From Putridiphycobacter sp965230485 (GTDB lineage Bacteria > Bacteroidota > Bacteroidia > Flavobacteriales_D > Crocinitomicaceae), in contig CBDDLA010000001.1 in NCBI GenBank assembly GCA_965230485.1, positions 2,480,001-2,544,000 on the forward strand: DNA of 64,000 nucleotides. The letters run 5' to 3'. Of this stretch, positions 54,806-64,000 are shown in pieces. Numbering within the stretch: position 1 is the stretch's first letter; every line of letters begins with the position of its first letter. Below the pieces are notes generated by a model. That model had not been told where the DNA came from and ran no database searches. It saw only the letters and a program-made list of their open reading frames with translations. The translations under genes and the position numbers were made by a program.

Positions 54806-56526
54806 TGAATATCAAATGGAAACATATCAATTTTCTTATCATATCGCTATCAATAACTTTATTAATCAGCTGCAGTGATTCAAAGCAAATACAGGCTCCT
54901 AAACAAAGCGACCTACAATTTAAAGAAGCTTTCCATAATGCCAACAACGAAAAAATAATAGGACATAACGAAAAAGCAATAGAGCTATTTAATAAATGTT
55001 TGGTCTTAAAACCGAATTCTGCGGCTTCATACTTTGCATTGGCCGAGATTTATTTTAGTCAAAACAATTCAGAAAAGGCTATAGAATATGGAAAAAGTGC
55101 ATTTAATATCGATAAAGATAACAAGTGGTATGCGGCATTTTTAGGAGACGTCTACTTTAAAATAGGAGATTATCACAATAGCGCTAATTATTATGATTTA
55201 CTTGTTAATACTCATAACGATAGAAATATTGATTATCAATCAAAGCTAGCCCAATCATTCATTTATTCAAATCAAAAAGAAAAGGCCATTAAAGTACTTG
55301 ATAAAATGGAGTTGGTTACAGGTAGCTCTCCCATTACCAGTCTTACGAAACATGATTTATATTTAGAGTTGAACAAGGAGAAATTGGCAAACCAGTCTTT
55401 GCAAAAACTCTTTGATGATCATCAAACAGATGTTCAAATGAATCTTGAAATAATGGATTACTTTTTACAAACAGGTCAACTAGATAAGGCCACTTTAGCA
55501 ATAAATCAAATTCGAAAAATTGATTTGAACAATGCGAAGGCAAAAGTTGGCGAAGCCGAAATTGCTTTATCTCAAGTTAAGATTGATCATGCTTTTGATC
55601 TATTGAATGACGCCTTGCCTTCAGTGGAGGTAGAAAAAGAACGTAAGCTAATGGTGCTGGAATCGCTAATTGGAATGGGGTTTGACAATCGTTACAGTGA
55701 GTCTAACAAGATTAATAAAAACCTTTCTGGACTTTTAAAAAATGTTTTTGAAAGCCTTGAGGGATCAAGTAGGTACATGAGTCTTTATGGTGAATATTTG
55801 ATGCAAAATAATTTGAAAGACTCGGCTAGAGATTATTTTGAAAAAGCAGTGCATTTAAATCCGAATGATTTCCAAACCTGGATGAGTTTACTTGATGCAG
55901 ATTATATTGGGAACAACTTTGAACAATTAGCATTAGATGCCAATAAAGCATTAGAAATATACCCTAATCAACCTATGATATATTTGCTAAAAGGCATTGC
56001 AGAATTTGAACAAAACGAGTTATCTAAGGCCGAAGAAACCTTTTTCATTGGGAAAGAGTTAATTGTTGAAGACCAAGCAGTATTATCAGAGTTTCAATAT
56101 CATATTGCTAAGAATAATTGGATGCAAGGAAAAAGGAACAATTCTGAATTTGAGCAGTTATTAAAAAATAACCCTCAGAACGCACGATTCCATTTTGGGT
56201 ATGCGCAACTGCTTCATAATAGCGAGGATAACAAGGCAATTGAATATGCGGAAAAAGCGGCTGAAATTGATCAAAGAAATTCAAAACACTCTGCTTTTTA
56301 TGCATTTTTATTATTTGATAAAAAGGAGTTTGCAAAAGCAAAGAAGATGATTGAGAGGGCTATTGCATATGATGATGAGAATGTTGAATACCTTGAAAAA
56401 TATGGAGACATAGTCTTCTTTTTAGGTGATATCTCTAAAGCACTTGAGGTTTGGCAGCAAACAAATGAAATTGCTCCATCAGAAAGGTTACAAAAAAAAA
56501 TAAATTCTAAGAGTTACCATGATTAG
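54805..56526 (+). CDS. TPR lipoprotein
   Basis: The 573-residue protein has the lipobox LISC (Cys23) and many tetratricopeptide repeats, for example AIELFNKCLVLKPNSAASYFALAEIYFSQNN. Such proteins scaffold complexes. It overlaps the DUF4292 gene by eight bases. In Bacteroidota it lies beside DUF4292 and EnvC-like genes, so a role in envelope assembly is likely. Confidence 0.88.
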   Translation: MNIKWKHINFLIISLSITLLISCSDSKQIQAPKQSDLQFKEAFHNANNEKIIGHNEKAIELFNKCLVLKPNSAASYFALAEIYFSQNNSEKAIEYGKSAFNIDKDNKWYAAFLGDVYFKIGDYHNSANYYDLLVNTHNDRNIDYQSKLAQSFIYSNQKEKAIKVLDKMELVTGSSPITSLTKHDLYLELNKEKLANQSLQKLFDDHQTDVQMNLEIMDYFLQTGQLDKATLAINQIRKIDLNNAKAKVGEAEIALSQVKIDHAFDLLNDALPSVEVEKERKLMVLESLIGMGFDNRYSESNKINKNLSGLLKNVFESLEGSSRYMSLYGEYLMQNNLKDSARDYFEKAVHLNPNDFQTWMSLLDADYIGNNFEQLALDANKALEIYPNQPMIYLLKGIAEFEQNELSKAEETFFIGKELIVEDQAVLSEFQYHIAKNNWMQGKRNNSEFEQLLKNNPQNARFHFGYAQLLHNSEDNKAIEYAEKAAEIDQRNSKHSAFYAFLLFDKKEFAKAKKMIERAIAYDDENVEYLEKYGDIVFFLGDISKALEVWQQTNEIAPSERLQKKINSKSYHD

Positions 56527-57355
56527 AGTCGTCAAATTAATATTGGTTTTTACAGGCGTACTTTTAATGGCTTCAAGCTGTGGGAACAAAGAAACACTTT
56601 ATAGAATTGATGAAAAGAAAGGAGACAAGGAATTGTCAGAAAACCTGCTAAAGTTAAACATGAAACCATTCGATTACTTTAATGCTAAAATTAATGTTGA
56701 TTATGTGACTTCTAAGTTAAATCAATCGTTCAAAACTAGCCTTAAAATGACAGTCGATTCTGCTTTTTCAGGGACAGTAAGTTATGCAAGCTTCATAATA
56801 GCCAACTTTTTGGCCGATTCAGATTCTTTAAAGGCAACATACAAACAAGATAAATGTTATTTTACTGAAAATTTCTCATACATATCCTCAATTATTGGGG
56901 TAGATCTTGAATACAATTTTTTCGAAAAAGTACTCTTGGCACAGCCTATTGCAGTAGATTCAACCGTTAAGTATAAGCAAATTAAAGATAGAAATAAGGA
57001 ATATTATATTTTGTCATCACATAGAAAAAGAAAATACAAAAAAATAGAAAAGGACAAAATAGACTTAGAGAATGAAAAGAATGATGATATTTTCATAAAA
57101 TACTATTTTTCAGGTGATTCATTAGCTTTAAGAAAGATGATTTTTGAAATACCTATTGACTCCGTCAGTATAACAATAAACTATGTGGAACTTGAACAAG
57201 AAGAGAATACTACAGTGCCAAACTATACAACGGTAAATATCATTCATCCAAAGGATAGCATAACGATAGGGCTTTCTTATAGTAAACAAAGTGTAAATGC
57301 AAGAAAACGACAAGTTTTTTCAGTGCCTGCTCATTATGAAAACTGTAATAAATAG
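56519..57355 (+). CDS. DUF4292 lipoprotein (LolA/LolB-like)
   Basis: The 278-residue lipoprotein has the lipobox ASSC (Cys21) and the family's beta-rich body, reminiscent of the LolA/LolB fold for lipoprotein or lipid transport. The start overlaps the TPR gene and the end overlaps the EnvC-like gene by 20 bases, so the three are translated together. Confidence 0.85.
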   Translation: MIRVVKLILVFTGVLLMASSCGNKETLYRIDEKKGDKELSENLLKLNMKPFDYFNAKINVDYVTSKLNQSFKTSLKMTVDSAFSGTVSYASFIIANFLADSDSLKATYKQDKCYFTENFSYISSIIGVDLEYNFFEKVLLAQPIAVDSTVKYKQIKDRNKEYYILSSHRKRKYKKIEKDKIDLENEKNDDIFIKYYFSGDSLALRKMIFEIPIDSVSITINYVELEQEENTTVPNYTTVNIIHPKDSITIGLSYSKQSVNARKRQVFSVPAHYENCNK

Positions 57356-58565
57356 CCTTCTAATACTGCTTGTGATATTCATTTTTTCGGTGAATGTATT
57401 TTCGCAAGAAAAGGAAAGTGATAGATTAAAACGACAACAGAAAGAATTACAAGATAAAATCACATTTACAGAAAACTTACTAAAGTCAACCGAATCAAAT
57501 AAAACGAATTTGACAAGTAGCATTAGTCTTATCTCGAATAAAATACGATATAGGGAAGCCCTACTCAATAATATCACTATTCAGCTAAAAACCTTAAATT
57601 CAGAAGTGAAGGAATTATCTGAAGAGTTAGAGTACCTAAATAAGCAACTTATAGGATTAGAACAGCAGTATAAGAATATGCTTATTCAAGCTTATAAAAT
57701 TAGAAGTGAATCAGCTTCAGTATTTTTTGTAATATCGTCATCAAATTATAATCAAGCGATTAAAAGAATGGCCTATCTAAATCAATTAACAAAACACCGT
57801 GCTGACCAAATAAAGAAAATCAGGGCACTTAGGCTTACGATTGAAGAAAAAAAAAGAGGAATTGAGCTTAAGGAGCTGAACCAGCAAAAACTCCTTGTAA
57901 ATAAGGAAAATGAAAAAACGAGGTATTTAAAAGACAGACAAAAAAAACTAACAGTTATTAAAAGCTTAGAAGGAGAAGAAAAAAAGCTTCAAGATGAACT
58001 TCAGGCTCAAAGAAACAAGGCTAGTCAAATAAAAAAAGCAATAAGCAATGCCATAAAAAAGGAAATTGCTGAAGCTCAAAAAAGAGAAAAAGCCAAACCA
58101 AAATCGTTGGCTGAAACTAAAGAAATCCAATTGAATAACGCAGGTTTTGAAAGTAACAAAGGTCGTTTGCCATGGCCAGTTTCCAAAGGTGAAATTACCA
58201 AAGGTTATGGACGACAGGCACACCCTGTCCATGTGGGTGTATACACAAATAATAAGGGGATTGATATTTCAACCGTGAAAGGCGCATCTGTTAGAGCCGT
58301 TTATAAAGGAAAAGTGACTTCGATCATAAATATTCCAGGAGCTGGCAAAGCAATTATTGTATCACATGGTAATTATAGAACCATATACTCAAATTTGCAA
58401 ACTGTTTATGTGCAAAAAGGAGATGAGCTAGAAACAAAACAAGAACTAGGTGCCTTGTTATTAAATTCTAATGGAAGTTTCTCAGAGGTCCATTTTGAAA
58501 TCATTAAGATTTCAAGCGAGGGTCAAATTAACAACTTAAACCCATCTTTTTGGATTTACCAATAA
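57336..58565 (+). CDS. EnvC-like murein hydrolase activator with inactive LytM domain
   Basis: ATG at 57336 gives 409 residues and a signal peptide ending VFSQ; a longer ATG frame starts at 57297. A coiled coil (about 23-230) precedes a LytM domain. The metal and catalytic residues are degenerate: NNKGID in place of HxGxD, YSNL where the catalytic His would be, and EVHFEI with only the second His of HxH. EnvC of E. coli is also inactive and activates amidases. The gene ends one base from the stop of the convergent transferase. Confidence 0.9.
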   Translation: MKTVINSLLILLVIFIFSVNVFSQEKESDRLKRQQKELQDKITFTENLLKSTESNKTNLTSSISLISNKIRYREALLNNITIQLKTLNSEVKELSEELEYLNKQLIGLEQQYKNMLIQAYKIRSESASVFFVISSSNYNQAIKRMAYLNQLTKHRADQIKKIRALRLTIEEKKRGIELKELNQQKLLVNKENEKTRYLKDRQKKLTVIKSLEGEEKKLQDELQAQRNKASQIKKAISNAIKKEIAEAQKREKAKPKSLAETKEIQLNNAGFESNKGRLPWPVSKGEITKGYGRQAHPVHVGVYTNNKGIDISTVKGASVRAVYKGKVTSIINIPGAGKAIIVSHGNYRTIYSNLQTVYVQKGDELETKQELGALLLNSNGSFSEVHFEIIKISSEGQINNLNPSFWIYQ

Positions 58566-59279
58566 TCAATACTTTTTAAAGCGCATTCTCCAAACACCGA
58601 TCACAGCTTCCTTAAAAATACCAGAGCTCATTTTTGAAGTGCCTAATTCGCGATCAATAAATGTAATGGGAACTTCTGTTACTTTATAACCTTTTTTAAG
58701 AGCTGCATATTTCATCCCAATTTGAAAAGCATACCCTTTAAATGTGATTAGGTCAAAATTAATATTTTCCAAAACACGTCTATGATAACATTTAAAGCCA
58801 GCAGTAGTATCCTTAATTTTTATCCACAATATCATTCTAACATAAATTGAAGCTAAGAATGATAATAGTAGTCTTTTTTTATCCCAATTAGCAACCTTTC
58901 CTCCTTTAACATATCTGGATCCAATTGCCAAGTCGGCAGGTTCATTCTCACAAGCAGAAACAAGTCTTTGCAGATCATCAGGATTGTGTGAGAAATCAGC
59001 ATCCATTTCGCACAGATAGTCGTAGTCCCTTTTTAACCCCCAATCAAAACCATGCAAATATGCGGTGCCCAGGCCTAGTTTTCCGATTCGCTCCTCAATG
59101 AAAAGTCTTTCCTTGAATTTTTTTTGTAATTCTTTGACTATTAAACCTGTCCCATCTGGGGAGCCATCATCTACTACCAGTAGATCAAATTCTGGCTGCA
59201 AGGACATTACCTTATGAATCATTTTTTCAATGTTTTCTTTTTCGTTATAGGTTGGAATAATAACTAAGTTCTTTAACAT
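58566..59279 (-). CDS. Polyprenol monophosphomannose synthase-like GT2 glycosyltransferase
   Basis: ATG at 59279 gives 237 residues (the longer frame opens at TTG 59294). The GT-A fold start VIIPTYNEKENI, the DDGSPDGT nucleotide site and the metal-binding EMDADFSHNP (DAD) are seen. It would move a sugar, often mannose, from a nucleotide to polyprenyl phosphate. The sugar is uncertain. Confidence 0.88.
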   Translation of the reverse strand: MLKNLVIIPTYNEKENIEKMIHKVMSLQPEFDLLVVDDGSPDGTGLIVKELQKKFKERLFIEERIGKLGLGTAYLHGFDWGLKRDYDYLCEMDADFSHNPDDLQRLVSACENEPADLAIGSRYVKGGKVANWDKKRLLLSFLASIYVRMILWIKIKDTTAGFKCYHRRVLENINFDLITFKGYAFQIGMKYAALKKGYKVTEVPITFIDRELGTSKMSSGIFKEAVIGVWRMRFKKY

Positions 59280-59361
59280 TTTGTGCAAAATCAAATGCTA
59301 ATATAATTTAATTACAATCAAAAACAATCATACCAATTCTACTTTTAACCAAATTTAGCAA

Positions 59362-60729
59362 ATGATATTTCGTTGGATATTATGTTATACCTTTGCTATA
59401 ATGAGGTGTATTGTAGCTATATTTTTTTCGTGTAATTTGTGGGCGCAAGACTTTCTTAATATAGAATTATTAGCACAATGGAGCAACGATACATTAATAG
59501 TAGGGCCTGGAAATGTAAAGTATTCAGATTTGTGGGGATTTATATACAATGAGAAAAAATATGCAGTTGTAGGGTCAACGGAGGGGAGTCATTTCTTGCA
59601 GATAAAAAAGAATCACATTGAAGAGGTTGATTTTGAATTAGGCGCCTTTAGCAGTCTATTGGTACAACATAGGGATTACAAACGATACCGAAACTATATT
59701 TATGGCGTATGCGACGAAGGCGAATCTTCTCTGCAAATTTTTGACATGAGCTATTTACCTGACTCAGTACACAAAGTTTACGATAGTAATGAGCATTTTA
59801 CCATTTGTCATAATATATTCATTGATACAAGTAGGGCAAAACTATATGCCTGTGGGCCAAATAATACCGGATTAAAAATATTGGATATTTCAATCCCAGA
59901 ACAACCTAAATTGTTAAGCAATTTTAATCAGGTTAATTACGTACACGACTGTTTTGTAAGAAACGATACTGCATTTTTGAACACTGGTCCAGATGGTCTA
60001 AAAGTATACAACTTTGCCAATAGTAATTCACCAATTGAAATAGGAGCGCTTTCAAACTATCAAGAGCAAGGGTACAACCATAGTGGCTGGCTAGACAACT
60101 CTGCATCAACGTATTGTTTCATTGATGAAACACCAGGGAAAAAGATTAAATTTTGTGAATTAAATGAAGGTATTGAAAACATTAAAGTCGACGCATTATT
60201 TGGAACTAAATCCGCTTCAAATTATGTGGCCCACAATATCCAAATATTTAATGATTTTGCCTTTGTTTCCTATTATAACGAGGGGCTAAGGGTTTTTGAT
60301 TTAACTGCTTCTCCTATCAAAGAAGTTGCACATTTTGACACCTACCCAATAGAAAGTGAGTTCAAGCTTCATGGTGCCTGGGGAGTTTATGTTTTTGAAA
60401 AGGACCAATTAGTAATTGTTTCAGATAGACAAGGGGGAGTATTCAGTTTTTATTATCCATTTAATCTAATTAGAAAAGCAGAGGATACTCAGATAGTAGC
60501 TGGTACCCCTTTTATTAATAGTGAATCTACAATTATTTTACCTCATCAAAATGCTGAAGAATTATTTTTTGAGATCTATAGTATTTCAGGAAATATAATT
60601 TTTAGCAAGCAAAGGATGTTAAACTGGTTAAATATTCCTTTAAATCTAATTTCTGGCCAATACGTTTATAAAGTATTTTCAGAAGACAATAAAGTCAATT
60701 ATTCTGGAAAATTTGTGATAACTCACTAA
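59362..60729 (+). CDS. Choice-of-anchor B family T9SS protein
   Basis: The 455-residue protein has a signal peptide ending LWAQ (Met14, 59401, is an alternative start). The body has LVIVD-type propeller repeats, such as SDLWGFIYNEKKYAVVGSTEG, HNIFIDTSRAKLYACG and LKILDISIPEQPKLL, matching choice-of-anchor B proteins. The last 80 residues resemble a type A T9SS sorting domain. It would lie on the surface; its role is unknown. Confidence 0.8.
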   Translation: MIFRWILCYTFAIMRCIVAIFFSCNLWAQDFLNIELLAQWSNDTLIVGPGNVKYSDLWGFIYNEKKYAVVGSTEGSHFLQIKKNHIEEVDFELGAFSSLLVQHRDYKRYRNYIYGVCDEGESSLQIFDMSYLPDSVHKVYDSNEHFTICHNIFIDTSRAKLYACGPNNTGLKILDISIPEQPKLLSNFNQVNYVHDCFVRNDTAFLNTGPDGLKVYNFANSNSPIEIGALSNYQEQGYNHSGWLDNSASTYCFIDETPGKKIKFCELNEGIENIKVDALFGTKSASNYVAHNIQIFNDFAFVSYYNEGLRVFDLTASPIKEVAHFDTYPIESEFKLHGAWGVYVFEKDQLVIVSDRQGGVFSFYYPFNLIRKAEDTQIVAGTPFINSESTIILPHQNAEELFFEIYSISGNIIFSKQRMLNWLNIPLNLISGQYVYKVFSEDNKVNYSGKFVITH

Positions 60730-60868
60730 AGACCGAAACTTTTCACCATTTCCTTCGTACCATTAAAACCTATATTGATAGGCTAAAAATACAAGTTCAT
60801 AGAAAAAAGAAAAGAATTTAGGATAAACATTTCTCTCTTTTTGTGGATAATTATTGTAAATATTTTAG

Positions 60869-60876
60869 TATGTTTG
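60869..60876 (+). promoter_or_regulatory. Possible -7 element of the SprB-like adhesin gene
   Basis: TATGTTTG lies 15 bp before the ATG at 60891. No -33 box fits well. The gap 60730-60890 contains nothing else I can identify. Confidence 0.4.
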
Positions 60877-60890
60877 TAAAAAAATTTAGT

Positions 60891-63800
60891 ATGATGACAA
60901 CTATACCTTTTTTAAATCAAGGGAGGAGTGTGCGTATAATTCTCGCTTTTTTAGCGATTTTTATTAGTGCAACGGGTGCTTACAGTGCTTCAAGTGAATT
61001 TACCGTAGCTTTCAATGATGGCTTGCCTCCATGTGATAATGTGACTTCAGCCGGTACAATTTCGGGGACACAATCTTCTTGCGGGTCCTTTTATCCTACA
61101 ACAATTATTAGTACTTCTCCAGCTTCTGGGGGTACTGGTCCGGTAGAATATCAATGGATGTACAAAAATGCATCTACAAGCTGGAATTTAACTGCTATTC
61201 CAGGAGCTACTTCTGTAGACTATACCCCAGGGTTACTAAGTGAAACAACAAAATTTATAAGATGCTCAAGAAATCAAGGCTGTACTTCATGGCCAGGTGA
61301 AACAGCAGATGTAACAATTACTGTGACTAATGCATGTTGTAATGTAACGAATGCCGGTTCAATTTCAGGAAATCAATCTGGGTGTGGCTCATTTGATCCA
61401 AATACGATTACAAGTAATGCTCCAGCATCTGGAGGGTCTAATAACCCTGAATATATTTGGATGTTTAAAAATGCTTCTAATGGTTGGTCTTTTACAGCAA
61501 TACCAGGAACTAATAGCGAAACATATGATCCAGGTACATTAACTGAAACAACTGTTTACAGAAGATGTGCAAGAAATTTAGGTTGCTCATCATGGCCTGG
61601 AGAAACAAATGATATTACCATAACTGTGAATCCTGCAGGTCCTTCTGCAACTGCGACATCAACTAATGCCGTTTGTACTGATACGACTCGAGTTTGTAAC
61701 ATGACTGACTACAATGGCAGTAGAACAATATGGCTTCCGAATTTAGGAGGAACATCAGGTGTTTCATTATTTAAAATAGTAAATAATAGCGCCAAATTAT
61801 ATCAATTTAGTGATGGTACAGCGCATTATACAGGTAAAGCTCAAAAAACAAATGATGCCAATAAAGAATGGGTATTCTCAATTTGGTTCAAAGATAAAAA
61901 AGATTGGACAGCATGGAGTGCAACCGGAGGTTCCTATAAAAATGGCGGAGGGCTTACCAATGCGCACTTGAATTGGGATTATTATATTATGGATGCTTCT
62001 AAGCCTAACAAAATGGTAGGTATAGGTGACTACGCTGGAGTTGAGCTTAGCCTTACACACAAGCCATCTAATTATCAATATGCCATGCAACTTGGTTTAG
62101 GTGCCAATGACCAAGATGGTGACTATGGAATGTCATTTTGGTTCGAATATACATCAAGCTCTTCTGCTTATAGTTCAGGTCATGGAGACTATAATGCTGA
62201 TGCCCCAACTTGTAATAATGTAGCTACTTGTGGAGGAACCGCTAGTGCATCTGTTTCAGGCGGTACTAGTCCATATGCTTATGAATGGACAACAGGTGTT
62301 TATGGAAATGAATTAAAAGGATTGTGCACAGGAACGTATTCTGTAACCGTTACAGATGCAAATGGATGCACATCAACTGCATCAACTACAATTTCCACAA
62401 CGGTTTGTTGTAACAGCGTTGTTGCAGGAAGTATTTCTGGAGCTCAATCTAATTGTGGATCTTTTGACCCTGCAGTAATAACGAGCACTACTCCTGCCTC
62501 TGGTTCAGGAGCCATAGAATACATATGGATTTATAAAAATGCATCAACTGGAAATACTTTTCAAACTGTTCCCGGAGCCACTAGTGAGACATACGACCCA
62601 GGTTTGGTTACCGAAACAACCACTTACAGAAGATGTGCAAGAATTGTTGGTTGTACAGCATGGCTAGGTGAAAGCAATGATATTGTGATGACTGTTAATC
62701 CGGCGTTGACTGTAACTACATCATCAACAGATGCAACATGCAATGGAAGCAATACAGGAACCGCTTCTGCAACGGCATCAAATGGAACTTCTCCATACAC
62801 TTTTTTATGGTCTACTGGAGCAACAACAGAAGCAATATCGGGATTGAATAGCGGAACTTATAACGTGACTATTACAGATGCTAATGGATGTACGGGTTCA
62901 GGGACTGTAAATGTTAACGAACCAACAGTATTAACATCTACATCAACGAGTACAGATGTGACTTGTAATGGAGATAATGATGGAACTGCTTCCATGAGTG
63001 CCTCAGGAGGAACAGCCCCTTATACCTATTCATGGGATAATGGAGGAACAACAGCTTCAATTACAGGATTAGCACCAGGTACATATGTAGGTACAGCAAC
63101 AGATGCTAACGGATGTACAACAGTGGAAACAGTAACGATTACTGAACCAACAGTATTAACATCAACATCAACGAGTACAGATGTGACTTGTAATGGAGAT
63201 AATGATGGAACTGCTTCCATGAGTGCCTCAGGAGGAACAGCACCTTATACCTATTCATGGGATAATGGGGCAACAACAGCTTCAATTACAGGATTAGCAC
63301 CAGGTACATATGTAGGTACAGCAACAGATGCTAACGGATGTACAACAGTAGAAACAGTAACGATTACTGAACCGACAGTATTAACAAGTACTTTAGTAAG
63401 TAGTGTAGATGCAACCGGAGCTGGTGCAGCAGATGGATCAGCGACAGTATCAGCTTCAGGCGGAAGCCCAGCATACACTTACTTATGGTCTGATGGTCAA
63501 ACTACTGCCACTGCAACAGGTTTATTAGCTGGCACTTATACTGTAACAATAACAGATGCTAATGGGTGCACAACAACCGAGACTGTAGTCATCAACGAGC
63601 CAATGCCTTTAACGAGCACAGTAACATCAACAGATGTTCTATGTAATGGAGGAAATGATGGTACAGCAATGATAATGGTATCAGGAGGTGTTTCACCATA
63701 TACCTATTTATGGTCTAATGGGGCAACAACAGCTTCGATTACAGGGTTAGTTGCTGGGACATATACCGTAACAGCAACAGATGCTAATGGTTATACTACA

Positions 63801-64000
63801 TCAGGAACAGCAGCTGTGGTTAACGAACCGACAGTATTAACATCTACATCAACGAGTACAGATGTGACTTGTAATGGAGATAATGATGGAGCTGCTTCCA
63901 TGAGTGCCTCAGGAGGAACAGCCCCTTATACCTATTCATGGGATAATGGGGCAACAACAGCTTCAATTACAGGATTAGCACCGGGTACATACGTAGGTAC
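60891..64000 (+). CDS. SprB-repeat surface adhesin, partial (runs off the right edge)
   Basis: The open frame starts at ATG 60891 with a signal-like N terminus (cleavage near GAYSA) and continues without stop to the edge (over 1,036 codons). Three related Ig-like modules of about 95 residues (61040-61335, 61336-61630, 62405-62700) carry CGSF, TYDPG and RRCAR strings. A domain at about 61660-62215 looks lectin-like but is not recognised. From 62200, and strictly from 62706, SprB repeats follow at 225 or 228 bp. SprB is the mobile gliding adhesin of Flavobacterium; the C-terminal sorting domain, if any, is outside. Confidence 0.88.
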   Translation, partial: MMTTIPFLNQGRSVRIILAFLAIFISATGAYSASSEFTVAFNDGLPPCDNVTSAGTISGTQSSCGSFYPTTIISTSPASGGTGPVEYQWMYKNASTSWNLTAIPGATSVDYTPGLLSETTKFIRCSRNQGCTSWPGETADVTITVTNACCNVTNAGSISGNQSGCGSFDPNTITSNAPASGGSNNPEYIWMFKNASNGWSFTAIPGTNSETYDPGTLTETTVYRRCARNLGCSSWPGETNDITITVNPAGPSATATSTNAVCTDTTRVCNMTDYNGSRTIWLPNLGGTSGVSLFKIVNNSAKLYQFSDGTAHYTGKAQKTNDANKEWVFSIWFKDKKDWTAWSATGGSYKNGGGLTNAHLNWDYYIMDASKPNKMVGIGDYAGVELSLTHKPSNYQYAMQLGLGANDQDGDYGMSFWFEYTSSSSAYSSGHGDYNADAPTCNNVATCGGTASASVSGGTSPYAYEWTTGVYGNELKGLCTGTYSVTVTDANGCTSTASTTISTTVCCNSVVAGSISGAQSNCGSFDPAVITSTTPASGSGAIEYIWIYKNASTGNTFQTVPGATSETYDPGLVTETTTYRRCARIVGCTAWLGESNDIVMTVNPALTVTTSSTDATCNGSNTGTASATASNGTSPYTFLWSTGATTEAISGLNSGTYNVTITDANGCTGSGTVNVNEPTVLTSTSTSTDVTCNGDNDGTASMSASGGTAPYTYSWDNGGTTASITGLAPGTYVGTATDANGCTTVETVTITEPTVLTSTSTSTDVTCNGDNDGTASMSASGGTAPYTYSWDNGATTASITGLAPGTYVGTATDANGCTTVETVTITEPTVLTSTLVSSVDATGAGAADGSATVSASGGSPAYTYLWSDGQTTATATGLLAGTYTVTITDANGCTTTETVVINEPMPLTSTVTSTDVLCNGGNDGTAMIMVSGGVSPYTYLWSNGATTASITGLVAGTYTVTATDANGYTTSGTAAVVNEPTVLTSTSTSTDVTCNGDNDGAASMSASGGTAPYTYSWDNGATTASITGLAPGTYVG
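62706..64000 (+). repeat. SprB-type repeats, 75-76 codons each
   Basis: Unit starts are at 62706, 62931, 63156, 63381, 63609 and 63837, set by the codon before ACA/ACG near DVTCNG. The second, third and last (partial) copies are nearly identical in DNA, the others diverge, which points to recent duplication. A less similar unit lies at about 62200-62400. Confidence 0.9.

Noticed and set aside
57966..58232. 88-codon Phe-rich minus-strand frame
   Set aside because: It is the complement of the lysine-rich coiled coil of the EnvC-like gene.
62706..64000. CRISPR-like array
   Set aside because: The repeats are 225-228 bp, in frame, and code for SprB modules.
1..64000. tRNA, rRNA, transposase, integrase or phage genes
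   Set aside because: I looked through gaps and frames and found none that I can support.

Overview
The window looks like chromosomal DNA of a marine or aquatic member of Bacteroidota, most likely Flavobacteriales or a near relative. Signs of this are several secreted proteins ending in type IX secretion (T9SS) sorting domains of type A and type B, a SprB-repeat adhesin, the promoter element TAnnTTTG in front of several genes, an F-ATPase operon without beta and epsilon genes, a bacterial GGGP synthase, and a dut / nucleotidyltransferase / TPR / DUF4292 / EnvC-like gene row typical of the phylum. The DNA is AT-rich. I see no rRNA, tRNA, CRISPR array, insertion sequence or prophage. Most genes are housekeeping, with secreted or surface genes set between them.

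Layout. 1-5.0 kb (minus): two membrane proteins sharing a four-cysteine N-terminal tag, an M14-like secreted hydrolase, and a CotH-type lipoprotein overlapping an outer-membrane barrel gene. 5.3-9.3 kb: ahcY, a 4'-phosphopantetheinyl transferase, a degenerate single-domain DEAD-box protein, GGGP synthase and Hsp20. 9.5-11.8 kb: a T9SS-exported SGNH hydrolase. 11.8-14.0 kb: yicC-gmk-nadD with overlapping ends. 14.1-24.0 kb: a propeller sensor kinase and NarL-type regulator, then a 1.9-kilo-residue T9SS surface protein and a small secreted protein. 24.3-27.6 kb: enoyl-CoA hydratase, a flippase-like protein and a secreted protein with HEIIH. 27.7-35.2 kb (minus): bactofilin, AtpZ-like, a small membrane protein, atpB-E-F-H-A-G, preceded by a CNNM/CBS protein. 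35.4-43.3 kb: purD, an SDR-like reductase, a cyclophilin-FKBP fusion, a beta-helix lipoprotein, heme A synthase and two small barrels. 43.4-49.2 kb: a type B T9SS PKD protein, M42 peptidase, bacilliredoxin, FAD oxidoreductase and ComF. 49.7-53.1 kb: nrdB-nrdA. 53.4-58.6 kb: dut to the EnvC-like protein. 58.6-64 kb: a dolichol-phosphate-mannose-synthase-like transferase, a choice-of-anchor B T9SS protein, and an SprB-repeat adhesin that runs off the end.

The part most likely to hold something new is 14.1-24.1 kb. A sensor kinase and regulator sit beside a giant surface protein made of a beta-helix-like start, about 275 residues of glycine-rich sequence, HYR repeats and two copies of a domain I do not recognise. 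The DNA just after the regulator gene and the DNA in front of the next small secreted-protein gene share two sequence motifs, which suggests a small regulon. Other points are a 65-bp tandem duplication that copies the last codons of nrdA, a helicase-like protein without its DEAD box, a secreted protein with a zincin-like motif, and a palindromic site repeated in front of hsp20.

All calls come from reading the sequence and translated proteins; no database search or structure prediction was run. Where the longest open frame begins at TTG or GTG and a better ATG lies inside, I give the ATG and say so.
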